Positions 31,966-44,000 of a stretch of 64,000 nt of DNA are shown one piece after another. The number at the start of each line of letters is the position of its first letter. Positions within the stretch are counted from its first letter, which is position 1. The DNA comes from Sabethes cyaneus (Eukaryota > Arthropoda > Insecta > Diptera > Culicidae). A model generated the notes under the pieces. That model worked only from the letters and a program-made list of their open reading frames with translations, did no database searches and was not told the DNA's origin. Where the stretch lies: the NCBI RefSeq assembly GCF_943734655.1, contig NC_071353.1, positions 148,720,043 to 148,784,042 on the forward strand, given 5' to 3'. A program made the position numbers and the translations under genes.

Positions 31966-33251
31966 CAAGTAAATTAGAAGTGGAAACTATTATTTTCAAG
32001 TGTTTTGTTTCGGATAGCCATTGAGAGATCAAGTGTTTTAATTTTAATTTGAAATGCTCACAAGTGGAGACGTCTTCGAAATAATACGAATGGTACTGTT
32101 GAAAAATACCATAACCAAGACCTGTTTCATGAAATTCCGGTGGTTCGGAGCCCCTAGAATGGCAGCGTTCTCCTGATATTTGGCAACCCACAGTCTCATC
32201 ACGGTAATGGGTGGATCGCCTAGCTGAAATTCTTCCGAAAAAAATCACCGCACAAGCGCAACCCGTTTCAACCTTACTTCAAAATATTTCCAACGGTGGT
32301 TCCTGAACATCAAACAAGTTATCAGCACCACTTTCTACGCCGATTCGAAAGACGGGACCATCAAACTTAGCTAATAGCATGGTGAACTTTAGGTCCAGGT
32401 TAATCATTCGACTTGAATCTGCCGTTCTAACGGAACAGAAGTACTGGTGAGATCGTTTTATAACTACATTATTTTAAGGTTGTTTTATGCAACTACATGC
32501 ACGTAAATTTATTTACTTTATTATTGCTTCATTTTGTTGTTTAACAAATTAATTGATATATGCCATGTCTTTGGTAGCTTGGTGGTTGGTGTATTTGATC
32601 TATTTTAGAGAGCGAAATAAGGCGCTATAACCTTGGCCAACAGCAGCCGGGCTTTTGGAGTAAATGCCATAAGTTCATCCCCGAGGGTCCGGAGTATCAC
32701 TTTACCATTATTAGCATAGATACTCCCAACGAAAACAAAGTTAAAATTACTCAGAAACGGTTGGTACGAGACGTCCCCGTTTCTTCATCCCCTGTTAATT
32801 TAGAAATGCATCTATGTATGAATAACTTATTCACACAAGATTCAATTCGTATAATCGTCTTTGCGGCAATATTTCACAGTTGGCCTGGCCGATTAAACAT
32901 TTGCGATATATTTTTGATATTTTGCAAATGTTAATACTGACAAGAAAATAATTTGATGTATTTCTATGATTAGAAATAATTAAAATTATTTCCAGGAATC
33001 CTTTATTGTGGCTGTGATGATATTAATAAGAATAAGAATAAGAAGTTTAGCACAACGGAACTTTACATTATTATATCCAGTATATGGGAGGTGAAGACTA
33101 CCGGAGAAGTGGATGAAAGGTGTGGTTTGTCCCATCTACAAAAAGAGCGATCGGCTTGATTGCTGTAGACCAATAAGACATTAATTTTTGTCACGGTAGT
33201 TTTTTACAATCAACGGATCCGGGTAGAAGAAAGTAATGAAACAAGGGTGTT
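31966..33251. other. Intergenic sequence, mostly anonymous
   Basis: A 146-codon minus frame at 32248-31808 shows no domain. A short RTE scrap, GVVCPIYKKSDRLDCC, is readable at 33118-33165. Otherwise AT-rich. Confidence 0.4.
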
Positions 33252-33483
33252 CTCAGGTAGCCAATAAGCATTAGCATAAGCAGTAAATCAATCGCTTATC
33301 AGCATATCTGGCATTTTATACAGCATGTTGCTGTATACATTGGCATTTTGAATGCATAGCTGTTGTAAATTAGCATGCAAAATTCTATTTTAATTGTTCT
33401 TGTCGGTAATCAGCTGGAAATAAGCATTGTCAGCATTATAAGAGGATTAGCAGTAAAGTAGCTGTATATTTTGCCAAAGCAGG
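33252..33483. mobile_element. Truncated MITE related to 29823-30127, inverse orientation
   Basis: Begins CTCAGGTAGCCAATAAGC and runs as the reverse complement of the 305-bp MITE (AGTAAATCAA..CGCTTAT, TTATAAGAGG, TTTTGCCAAA). The far end is missing; it stops near 33483 against RTE sequence. Confidence 0.75.
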
Positions 33484-33806
33484 TTTTTAAGGATACAAAC
33501 GCGCAGGTCGGACGTGAAGAGTTCTTGCGTCCCATTATTGGTAGAGAAAGCCTTCATCCTACCACAAGCGATAACGGCCGGAGGCTAATCAACTTCGCTG
33601 CAGCCAGAGGAATGGTTATGGCTATAGTACCCATTTTGCACGATGAAAGATTCAGAAGCACCCAAATGGAGAGGCCTGCTCTCAGATCGACCACATTCTG
33701 GTTGATGGCCGGCACTTTGCTGATGTAGCAGACGTGCGATCCTTCAGGGGACCAAACGTCGACTCGGACCACTATCTCGTAGTAAGCAAGATCCACGCCC
33801 GGTTTT
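33484..33806 (+). mobile_element. RTE-like endonuclease fragment
   Basis: NAQVGREEFLRPIIGRESLH and NGRRLINFAAARGMV, then in other frames a SDHYLVVSKIHA end. It stops at the foldback element that follows. Confidence 0.75.
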
Positions 33807-34808
33807 TTTCGCACTTTTTTTCACCTTTTTGGTTTCAAAATATTAAAGATAAATCAATTTCAAGTAATTTTTCTGAAGATATGAAACTTCTACCTTTTAC
33901 CCATTTTCAGCAATAGACCTTTGTTTTTCAAACGACCCCTCAAATCACATTTCTTCTTGTAACACATTTATTTCAACAGACAGCTCAATGTGATGTTCTA
34001 GACAACATTTTGCACATAAAAGAGGATTATTTTTGCTAAAGACTGTTTTGCTTTATATGCATTAATTAATAAGATATAACTGATTTTATGTTAAAAACCG
34101 TCTGATGAAAAATCCGAATATCTTAGCCATCTGCAAGTATCTGCAATTAGTTTGCATACCAATTTGTAGGGAATTATTAAAGCTATCTGCCCAAATGTGT
34201 ATTTCAGAGAATACCTGAGAATATCATGGCTAGGAATACCTGGCAATAGTGCGGAGTTTTTTTTCATACATTTTATAACTTAATAAATATGCGTCCTAGC
34301 GTCAAAAAGTCTTCACAGAAAATATGTATTTCAACATACTAAATAACTTTGTAGAACATTTGAAAGCAATAAAATAATCGTGTGCAAAGTTATTGAGTGT
34401 AATTGATTTTTAAGTGCTCTTTTTTAACACATCATTATATTTCGTAATCGGTAAGAGATAGATAGTTACTGTATTCCGCAAAGTTGCTTATTTTAGTATT
34501 TGGAGAATTTTTTTTTTTAAATTGTATTTAAGAAAACAAAAGTTTGTATCACTCTAATAGGTGAATTCATGGTCATCATAATAGTGCAGGAAGATGCGCT
34601 ATATTTTATTATTTTACTTCTCCGAAGACTCCGCCCTTGAAAAAACACACATTTTTCATCAAACGGTTTTTAGTCTGAAAACAGTAATATCTTACTAATT
34701 AATGCAGAAAAAGCAAAACAGTCTTTTGCAAAAATATTCTTGAAAAAATACTTGAAATTGGTTTAACTTTAATATTTTGAAACCAAAAAGGTGAAAAAGA
34801 GTTTACTC
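33803..34808. mobile_element. Foldback-like element, about 1 kb
   Basis: The left TTTCACCTTTTTGGTTTCAA (from 33820) mirrors the right TTGAAACCAAAAAGGTGAAA (34777-34796). Further inside, 34030-34115 (TAAAGACTGTTTTGCTTTAT...) mirrors 34630-34735. The left arm carries about 150 bp not present in the right arm. No coding capacity. Exact ends are uncertain. Confidence 0.7.
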
Positions 34809-34984
34809 TAAAAGTTATTACTTAAATTTTTGTTAAATTATCACGTAAATATTGGACGACCCCTTCAAAAGATGCATAATTTTTTCATTCAAAAAATTGC
34901 CGAAGACCACATTGAGCTGAGACATGCCGTTTAACCGCAAATATATTTGTCCCGAAATATTAATTTCTGGCCCATAGTGGACTG

Positions 34985-35755
34985 GTTGGAAGATCTCATA
35001 TGCCCTATTAACGAAAAGGGTCATCGAGTCGAATGCAGCAATTACCGAGGTTTCACTCTCCTCAATTCTGCATACCAAATTCTCTCCTAAATCCTGTTTC
35101 TCAGACTCAGGCCGTTGCAGGAAACCTTTGTTGGCAAATAGCAGTGCGGTTTTCGATAGGAATGCTCTACGATGGATAAATTCCGGGAAATAAACTTGCA
35201 AACTCACCATTTGTTTATAGACTTCAAGGCGGCGTACGATACAGTTAAACAAAACGAGCTGTGGCAGATTATGCTTGAACATGGTTTTCCAACAAAACTG
35301 ATCAGGCTGATACGTGCTACCCTTGATCGTTCAAAATCAAGCGTCAGGATAGCGGGTGAGACATCGGACTCGTTTGTGACGATGGTTTGAAGCAAGGTGA
35401 CGGACTATCGAATTTGCTGTTTAACATTGCATTGGAAAGTGCTATTCGAAGGGCAACCGTGCAGAGAAGCGGTGCCATCATCATGAAATCTCAAATGCTC
35501 CTAGGGTTCGCCGACGTCGATATCATCGATGTTAACCGCAGAGCTGTGGAAGAAGCGTACACGCATCTTAAGAAGGAAGCTGCGAGGATAGGGCTTATCA
35601 TAAATTCTACCCAAACAAAGTATACGGTGGCTGGTAGAGCGTGGTAGCGACTGGATAGCGGCAGCCCAAGACCGATTATTGTGAAAACGGCTCTCGCATT
35701 CGGCATGGATTCGAGAAGCGGATTGTCGCCGAAAAAGTAAAGTAAAGTAAGTAAT
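34985..35755 (+). mobile_element. RTE-like LINE, RT domain and 3' end
   Basis: Plus-strand pieces LECSNYRGFTLLNSAYQ (frame-shifted), LQTHHLFIDFKAAYDTVKQN, ELWQIMLEHGFPTKLIRLIR, GLKQGDGLSNLLFNIAL and LGFADVDIIDV (FADD altered to FADV). Near 35655-35740 a C-terminal scrap (AAAQDRLL) leads to an AAAGT-type tail GTAAAGTAAAGTAAGTAA, a typical RTE microsatellite end. Inactive. Confidence 0.8.
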
Positions 35756-35850
35756 CCCCACACAGCACTGTGCACCATCTATCGCGGCCTTAATCAGTCT
35801 TGTCAGCTTTCTGGGAAAGCCGTGTTCGCCCATAATTTTCCATTTCTGGA
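35756..35850 (-). mobile_element. RTE-like RT scrap
   Basis: Minus strand reads KIMGEHGFPRKLTRLIKAAI then DGAQCCVGI, as in the element at 7290-7375. Confidence 0.7.
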
Positions 35851-36159
35851 TCCAGGCAAACGTTTAATGAATGCAATAACAGTGGCGAAAACCTGGGTCC
35901 AAGAAAAGCCCTGGGTCGTCACGTACAGTGTTGTTGTCCCGTCAGTAATAACTCACCCCGCCAGTGTTGGTAGAGGTTGAAATACGTCAATACGCCAAAT
36001 TTTCAAATAACAACTGAAGAGGCCTTCGAAAATCTTTGAACGTATAGGGAGAACTCAATTCTATAGTTGAAAGTTTTAAAAACAGCAATTTTAGTCTAAT
36101 CTCAAGTTTTTAGTCTTGACCTTGGAATGAGGTCATACATATATTAATATTTTTTTGAA

Positions 36160-36710
36160 ACGATGATTCTACAATTGATGAAGGGACGGTAGGGGAAAGA
36201 AATGAAAAATTTCTGGTGAAGGAGGGGAAGAGCGGAAAGGAAGGGGGGGGGGGGTATTGCAGTACCTTGCAAGTCGTAAGGGCCGGCATAGTGTCGTCGT
36301 CCTGAAAGTAAATAGTAGTTAGATTAAAACTTCTCGCTCGGTGGTAAGCTGAAATTGATGCAGGAAGCGGCACAATATGTGTCGATAACCCAACCAAAAC
36401 GCGTCGCTATGCTTGAGAAGTGGATTTTGCGGTCTCCTTTTGTCCAGCGCCTCTATGGTTCAAAGGTACAAGTACAAGCGAACCACATGCCCTGGCGGGT
36501 GTTGTGGGTTCGAATCCGGTTATAATCTCAGATTACAGCTTGGTTCGACTCATGCACCTTCCAGCATTGGACAAAAGGTAGGAGTCAAAATGACTACTTG
36601 TCAAGCATAGCTACCAATACCCCCCCCCCCACCCTCCTTCCTTTCCGCTCTTCCCCTCCTTCACCAAAAATTTTCATTTCTTTCGCCTACCGTCCCTTCA
36701 GCAATTTTAA
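36160..36710. mobile_element. Palindromic element with a tRNA-like B box in the loop
   Basis: Outer arms 36178-36262 and 36615-36700 mirror each other (GAAGGGACGGTAGGGGAAAG / CTACCGTCCCTTC; GGAGGGGAAGAGCGGAAAGG). Inner arms mirror around GCTATGCTTGA..AAGT and CCTTTTGTCCA/TGGACAAAAGG (36438-36565). The loop holds GGGTTCGAATCC at 36507-36518, a pol III B-box-like sequence. The left arm contains about 140 bp (36263-36402) absent from the right. No protein. Confidence 0.7.
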
Positions 36711-36883
36711 TTTTTTCAAAGGAGAAATCTTGAAATGCTTAGCGAATTTGACAAAAGTACAATTAAGAATATTGTGCAACCGCGGCTACGAAGTTGAAGA
36801 TATTTGTTTGGTTCATTTACGAGAAAAAATGAGAAGAAAGCATTTTTGTGAAGCTCTTCGGAAAAGTGGAGTATTCTGGATAA

Positions 36884-37078
36884 ATGTCAGAACTTACCCC
36901 GGTAGAGGAATTCGTTCGGTTACTAGTGCAAAGTGGGTTGGTTACCGTCGAATTGTTGTACCGGACAAATTGCAAACTTTACGAAGCTCTAGAGCTGCTA
37001 TCGGAACACATTTCATCTATCGCCAAACTGGGATTCGAGTCATTGTATTGGTCAAATTTCAGAGAGAATAACCAATGA
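36884..37078 (+). CDS. Small open frame of unknown function
   Basis: A 64-codon frame starting MSELTPVEEFVRLLVQSG and ending NFRENNQ has protein-like composition (leucine/glutamate-rich, helical). It overlaps a longer frame beginning before 36720. I recognise no family. It could be an exon of an unseen gene or transposon debris; a second small frame, MSVPVNRSLKVLKQGFSY, follows at 37209. No splice context could be settled. Confidence 0.25.
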   Translation: MSELTPVEEFVRLLVQSGLVTVELLYRTNCKLYEALELLSEHISSIAKLGFESLYWSNFRENNQ

Positions 37079-37610
37079 CTGTAGTACTCTGCCAGACGTT
37101 AAGATTGTTTTGATAATGTTATAGAAAAACTGCGAGACTTACTAGTATCAAAGCTAATGGAATAAATTCAGAAGCCGAGCAGACAGAGGAACCAACTCAA
37201 CTGGTTTTTCAGTATTAATTAAACATAAATGTCAGTACCAGTGAACCGCTCATTAAAAGTTCTTAAACAAGGATTTTCCTATCGCATGGATAATTTAGCA
37301 GTCGGTATAGTACGACCTTTTGCCGAAGATACCGAATGAAGATACTCTAACTCCAGAAGAAATGACACGATCAACACCCCGCTTTTTAAATTTTTTTTTT
37401 AATAAACTTGTCAATAACTTATGCCAAAAGAAATTAAGTAGCATCGATTGTACAAAAAATTCTGAAATTTTAAATCTTAAATTTATTTCTCAAGTGCAAA
37501 ACCTTGGACTTAAACGCTTTTCTAAGACCTGATCCTTCTTTATCGACAGACTTTATCGCAGCCGGCTGTAAGAGTACAGGACAGTTACGGGGCTTGTGCA
37601 ACAATCCTAC
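37079..37610. other. Anonymous AT-rich DNA
   Basis: No feature recognised apart from the short frame at 37209-37322 mentioned with the preceding entry. Confidence 0.4.
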
Positions 37611-38812
37611 TGTGCGAAAAAAAAACGAAAACCGAGACAGAAAGTGACAAAACTGAGGCAGAAAAAAAGGAAAAAACGGACTAGAAACACGGGTAAATGG
37701 AGAGAAAAGAGACGAAAAACGCAACAGGAAAAGAAGAGAAAAGAAACGGCGGACAAAAAATAAACTTAAAACTGGCAAAAGAAAAACAAACGAAAAAACG
37801 AGACAAAAGACGGGGGAAAAAAGAAAAAAGTGGAAAAGAAGAAAACGTCAGCTTGAGAGAAATTGAGACAATAAAGAAAACACGAAACACATAATAAGAG
37901 AAACTAAAAGGGAAAAAAATAATAATGAAAAAAACGCAATAGCAATAAAGTTGAGAAAAGAAGAAACCATAAAGATGAGGATAACCAAGACAGAAGAAAA
38001 AAAACAAACATTGCGACCAGAAAAAACAGGGACAGAAAGTGACACCGGAACAGGAAAAACGGGCTTGAAAACGACGAAAAACGGAAAACATGAACGAAGA
38101 ACGAAACAGAGAAAAACTGTTTCGGAAACTCAGGATAAGGGCACAAAAACGGGACATGAAAAGAAAAGAAAAGGAACAGAGAAAGAGGAGACAGTGAACA
38201 GAAAATAGCAGAAATAAAGTGGAAAAGAAGAAAACGGTAGGAAAACAAAAAGAAAACGAGCCAAAAAACGAAGACTGAAAAGAAAAAAAAAGGAAATGAG
38301 AGAAAAGAAGGAACAATTATAAATAAAACGGAAAAGAAGAAATTGAGTATAACCGGGATAGAAAATGAGAAACAATGGGACAACAAATGAGAATGAGAAA
38401 AAAACGAGAGGGGAAAGAAAAGAAAAATAGAGAAAAAAATTAAAACGGAAGAAAGAAGGATAAAACTGAAGCGAAAAATAGAACGCGACAGAAAAAGAGT
38501 AAAAGTAGGACGTAATAAGAGGAAGAACGAGACACACAACGATGAAAAACAGGATAGAAAAGGAGTTGAAAAGTAAAAAAAAAACGGAAACCTGGACGAA
38601 AAACGGGACGGGAAAAGAAAACTGAAAAATGAAAGAAAACACGTGACAGATTGGGAGGGTAAACGGGACACAAAAAAGAAGAAAAACGGAAAAGAAGAAA
38701 GCGTTTCTCCAGACAGGGAAAAACGAGACAAGAAACGGGACGGTATAGAAACCAAGGGAGAAAAGAAGAATAGTGAGAGAAAAGACAACCGATAAAGGAA
38801 ACGAGGAAATTG
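37611..38812. repeat. Strand-asymmetric A/G/C-rich array, nearly T-free
   Basis: About 1.2 kb in which the plus strand consists almost only of A, G and C, with words such as GAAAAACGG, GACAGAAA, GAAAAGAAG and AAAACGAGAC. The minus-strand frames (F, S and L only) are open by composition and are not genes. Confidence 0.85.
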
Positions 38813-39065
38813 TTTATCCTCTTTGTGGCGATTTGATTATTCTTGATAGCGTCTTTTGTCGTTTTTTAGTCTTTTCGGCGTCTTTTGATCGGACTTTCGT
38901 CGTTTCTTTGTCTGTTTGTTTTCCACTGTCTTTTGCGTACTTGTGAGAACTTTTCCGTCGTCATCTTTTCACCAAATTTTTGGCTTTTCTGTTTGCCACA
39001 AGTTCGTCAGCTTTTTGTCATCAACGTTTGTCGACACTTTTCGGCACGTAAGAAGGCTAAAAGCT
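38813..39065. repeat. Inverted continuation of the AAAACGAC-type array
   Basis: Here the plus strand carries the complement: GTCTTTTGTCGTTTTTTAG, CTTTTCGGCGTCTTTTG, TCGTCGTTTCTTTGTC. Base composition switches strand abruptly near 38810. Confidence 0.75.
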
Positions 39066-41022
39066 CAACCCTTTCATTCAAATGTTCTTCATCTTGTTCA
39101 TTTATTTAGTTTTACTTTGTTCTTTTATATAATTATCCACATAGTAGTAATAGTAGTAGTACGCAAATCCTGTGTGTTTTGTTTTTGTTTGTTTGAATCG
39201 ATCGATAGTCTATATACTGATAAATACACATCATCATCATCATCATCATTTTGTTTTTTTTTACTTGGACACGATTACATACTTCCGACATAGTTACGAC
39301 GACAAAAAAAGAAAAGCGCAACGGACAGACAGACAGACGGACAGACGCCGACAGAACTGAACCCCAAACAACAACAACAACAATAACAAGAATAGGAAAC
39401 TTTCTTCCTTGTTCCTGTTTTTTTGTTTGTTTGTTTGCTGCTTCTGTCTTCTGTCTTTCCCTATTTATCGATCCTTCTTCTTTTGTTTTTTTCCTTAGTG
39501 TTGTTCTAGTTCTTGTAGTAGTTAATATTTTGTAGTTTTGGGAAACCATTCAGGCACATTTTCACTTCTCTTTTCTCTTCTTTTACGTTTACCTTTTTTT
39601 TTAAATATGTTGTTTGTCTTTACACATCGCTTCTCTTTTATTCTTATTTAGTTTGTTTGTTTGTTATCTTACTCACGTTTCTTTACTATCATCGTAGGGG
39701 GAGCGGGGGTGGGTGATTAAATATGTGCTGCTCCTAGCTTCCTCCGGACCTGCTCTATGCTATGATCCATTCCATCATCAAATATAGATAGTATGTATGT
39801 GTAGAGTTATTATTTTAGCTAGTAGTAGTTGTAAGAGTGATTGCACATTCCGTTTGCTCTCTGCGTTGTTTAGCAAAAGTAGAAAAAAAAAAGAAAAGGG
39901 AAAAAAAACTAAACAAAGGAAACTTGTTTTGTTCCGTTTCCCCGTTTGTTTTGAAGAATCTTTCGGCTCATATTTTTTTTTTGTTTGTAGGTTTTTCTGA
40001 AATTATACTTGCTAGTTGCTACTAGGGGTGTGTACGCTACTGATTTGTGTTTGTGTTGTAGGTGTGTTTGTTAGTGTGTTTTATTGCTCTCCTAAAATTA
40101 AGAATACCGTTTTGTGTTTACTTTATTCAACTATCGATTGTTGATCCAATCCTGCACTGCACTGAGATGAAAATGATCAAAGTAGACCTGGAATGTGATT
40201 TTTCTATTCGTTTGATTCGGACACCTAACTATCTCACAGATCAGTCGATTTTAACGCGCAGAAGTATAGGAAACTAAAACCAATGAAATTAGGTGTAATT
40301 TGGCTACTCAAAATAGCTTCTGCTGGTGGAATATCAATGGCAGACTATCTCTGTTCTGTTTGTGTGGGTTTGTATATATAAGTATATGTAATTTTTTGTT
40401 TTATTTAACCGATTTAAACTAGCCTAACCTCTACGAGATGGCATTGGTTCTATATAACAACAGACCTTTCTCCTTAGAAACAAAAAAAATTAAAGTGAAA
40501 ATATAAAATAAGCACCTTTTTCCCTAATCCTAGGCAGATGGATGAAGTACGCAAGATTCTCACTAATTAAAACGAAAGCCTAAAACGCTAGTGGAACTGT
40601 TAAAACCTAACGCTTTAAAGTTTGTTGGTATACACAATTATTAATCCATGGATGGATGGAACTAAAATTTAGGTTTTAAATTCTGCTATAAAATCCGTCC
40701 CGCTGTCACAATAATTGTTTTGTGATCATCGCTAGGAAACTGTTCGGTTTCGTTGGCAACGAACGGAACCAGCATGGTTGCAAGAGTGGCATGCTTCGAT
40801 GATGGTAGCAGGCCTTGAAACCATGCCGGGAGAAGTCTACGAACTAAACATAAAATATTTCACAAATAAATCACATTTAACATTTCCGTGCCGCCTTTTT
40901 TTCCACCGCCACAGGCGGACAGGCCGGGCAGATTCTCTGCCCGCCACCCTTTCCACCACAACACCGTACCACCTATTAGTATGCTATAAAAAGGTTGGAC
41001 ATTTTATGGCATGCACGGCAAA
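39066..41022 (-). other. Probable 3' UTR of the BTB-Psq gene
   Basis: About 2 kb after the stop codon of the BTB-Psq gene, AT-rich, with simple repeats (CAT)n near 39229-39248, CAACAA near 39368-39385, and poly-T runs. Minus-strand AATAAA words occur (e.g. near 40121, 40080, 39636, 39103), so the transcript end cannot be fixed. No open frame of note. Confidence 0.5.
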
Positions 41023-44000
41023 TTACTGCGCGGCAGCAGAAGTGGACGGAATAGCGCTCAGTGCGTTCGCTAGACTGCCACTGTTGCCGCCGTTGCTGTT
41101 GCTAATGACACTACTACTGCTGCTGCTGCTGCTACTGCCGCCGCCGCCGCCGCCACCGGTGCCGGTGCTGGTCGCAGCCGCAGGCAGGTTTTTCTTCAGT
41201 GCCGATATGCTGATCTCCGGTTTGATCCGCAGCTGCTGCTGCTGCTGCTGCTGTTGCTCCACGTGGGAGGACATTAGCGACATGGTTGGCATCTGGTGGT
41301 GGGCTCGGTCGTCATCGGAACTGGTATTGGCACTTAGAACGGCCAGGGAATCATGATCGGATTGTGCCGTCACTTCCTGGAGCTACAAGCATAAATACAG
41401 AGCACAGACACAAACGGCATTGGATTAAAACAACGTGAACCCGCCGGGCTACTGCCTCCGGATGGCTGACTATCTACGACTACTGATAGTACGGGGCTGG
41501 CTGCCAGCCCCAATCTACCCAATCTACCGGGTTCCTACTACGTACAACACAGCGCTGTGTACTGGAAATTCAGTAATCTACGAATCATTACAAAACAACG
41601 ATCCCTCCTCTTTCTCGTACTCCTTGCTAACTCTAGCAAAAACCCTAAGCGAAGTGTTCCACAGTCTCGGCCAGAACGTTGCCTTCCTTTGCCTGCGCTC
41701 CGGTTACGGAACCGCCGGAGGCGGCGGTGGCGTCCGTATCGTACAGACGACGGGCGAAATCGACACCGCCTGCTCCGGCGTCGATCGACAGCTCATGTCC
41801 AGCGCAGCTTCCTGCTGCTGCTGCTGCTGCTGCTCCAGACTGGGAGCCGCAATCGGCGTAACCGTAACCGGAGTCGAGGCTGCACTGGCGGCAGCCAGCA
41901 GCTTGCTGGCAACGTCCTGCTGCAGCCGGACCATACTTACTTGCTCCAGGTAGCTGCTGATGGTCGAGGGGGTGGTGTGCATCAGTTCGGCCGCCCTCGG
42001 CAGACTGATGATGCCTCGCTGCAGCATGTTCATGATGTCGGTGGTGGTCCCCACGTTGGCAGCGGCACTCTCGCTTGCCGCCGCCGCCGCCGGCCACATG
42101 CTGTTCATCCGCGAGGCTGCCATGAAGGGCCCCCTACAATAGGAAAAAAATAAAAACGAATTAGAACACAGTAGTAATGCTATGTTATTAAAGTACAGTG
42201 AGAAAAGCAGTGAGCCCATAATGCTGCCTTGGGGTACGCTCGATTTGTTTTAAAATGGTGTAGATTAACAGGAATTGAACTGCAGCGAACGTAGCGTTCG
42301 ACCTAGGAGCCCCACCCACTCAGTAAAGTTTTGTGAAGTCGAGAAAGTGTTCGTAACGGTATTCGATGGTCAATACGATCAAACGCTGCCTTCGAATCGG
42401 TGTACACTACATCGATTTGGGCAATGTGCGTGATGCCATCGTTCTAATCAAACAAAAACCACCCTGTCTGTTGCTTGTGACTTTCGGAATGCTGACCACC
42501 ACAGCATTGCCGAATTCCTTGCCACTATTGACTGGATTGGTGTTCTCGACGGAAATAATACTGACAACGCTGGATTGACTCTCTCGTACATAATTGTGTG
42601 CCCAATCGGTCGCCAAGTACCTAAGGTAGTTCATTCGCTAAAACGGATTGATTCGCTGGTTGACCCGCAAGCTAAAGACAAGAAAAAAAGGCAGCGCAAC
42701 AAACACACAAACAAACAAACAAAAATCAATCATATGCTATTGAAATTGCTAAATTAGAAAGACCTCAGTATCAGCAGCAGTGTATTGCGTTGGTTCAGTT
42801 CCTATCTTGTAAGTCGTAAACTGACTGCCACAGTTGTAGATTTCTAACCAAATGCATTCCCGGTCTCGTCTGGAATTCCACAAGTCAGTCACTTGGGACC
42901 GTTAATCTTTCTGCAGTACTTCTGAAACATGAAAAATGCTCCATTATTCGCATTCGTCAACCTGTGATATTTAACTCCCAGCTCGAGGTAGCCAAATTCG
43001 CCGATAAGGTCAATGCGGCAACCCCAATGCGAATACCAGCTCGCGATCGTCCTGCTAAACGTCGTCGCGGTGACTCGGAAACCCCGAATAAACCGACTAC
43101 TGGCACTAGACTCGTTGAGAACCCCGAAAACCTTGTGGTCAGCACCCCGCCTAAGCTATTCTGGGTGTACCTCTCGCGTTTCCACCCTACCGTGACCTCT
43201 GATGAAGTTGTCGAGCGGCTTGTTCGAGATGGTTTACAAAATCAGGAGCCCGTTCGTGTAATTTCACCGGTGAAAAAGGGGACCGACCTTCAATCGCTCA
43301 ACTGGCGTACAAAAATGCGGCATTGAACCCAGATACTTGGCCACAGGAAATAGTATTTAGGGAATTCGACGATGCGCGAACGAATTCAGCGGTACATGAC
43401 ACTGGGACGCACTGTTGTTGGTATTATGGATGCCCCCGACCCCCGCCACCGTAGTCGCGCTATTGCTGCCAGCGTTCATCGGTCGTTCCGGTCCTACGCG
43501 TGAGTGCGGGGAAAGTGGCTTCTAAAATTCTCTTCACGGCAAGTACACATTTGTTAATATACATCCGGCGACTGATTCGTACCGTGTTTCCAGTACTACG
43601 CATTTGCATGATCCGACATCGGTCCTTACTGAACGATACGTTGATGACGACACTCCAACTGCTGAACTGACATTCCACCAGAACGACCGTGACCTCAGAC
43701 ATCCGCATGTCTCCTCGCCCAACGTGACGCACTACAGATGGAATTATGGACGCCCCCGACCCCCCCGCCGCAGTCCTGCTGGTGGGTGCAGGGAACAGGG
43801 CTTCCAAAATCGCCTTCCAGGCAAGTTTGAAATCGCTGATCCCAGCCCCACTGTTGATCCGGTCTTCGCTTCTAGTTCATCGCCACCGAGCCTCTCCAAA
43901 CTCCATCCCATTCAGGTCTATTACCAGAACGTTGGTGGTATGAACACGAGTGTTCCTTACTACCTGCTAGCATGCGCCGACAGTCCGTACGAGATAATTG

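Noticed and set aside
36480..36580. A true tRNA gene around GGGTTCGAATCC
   Set aside because: No acceptor or anticodon stem can be paired around the B-box-like sequence; it is tRNA-like at most.
37681..38788. Minus-strand frames of 211 and 294 codons
   Set aside because: Same compositional effect in the purine-rich array; only F, S, L-type residues and no domain.
41557..42153. 198-codon plus-strand frame opposite BTB-Psq exon 4
   Set aside because: Shadow of the real minus-strand exon; arginine-rich text results from antisense of Ala/Gln codons.
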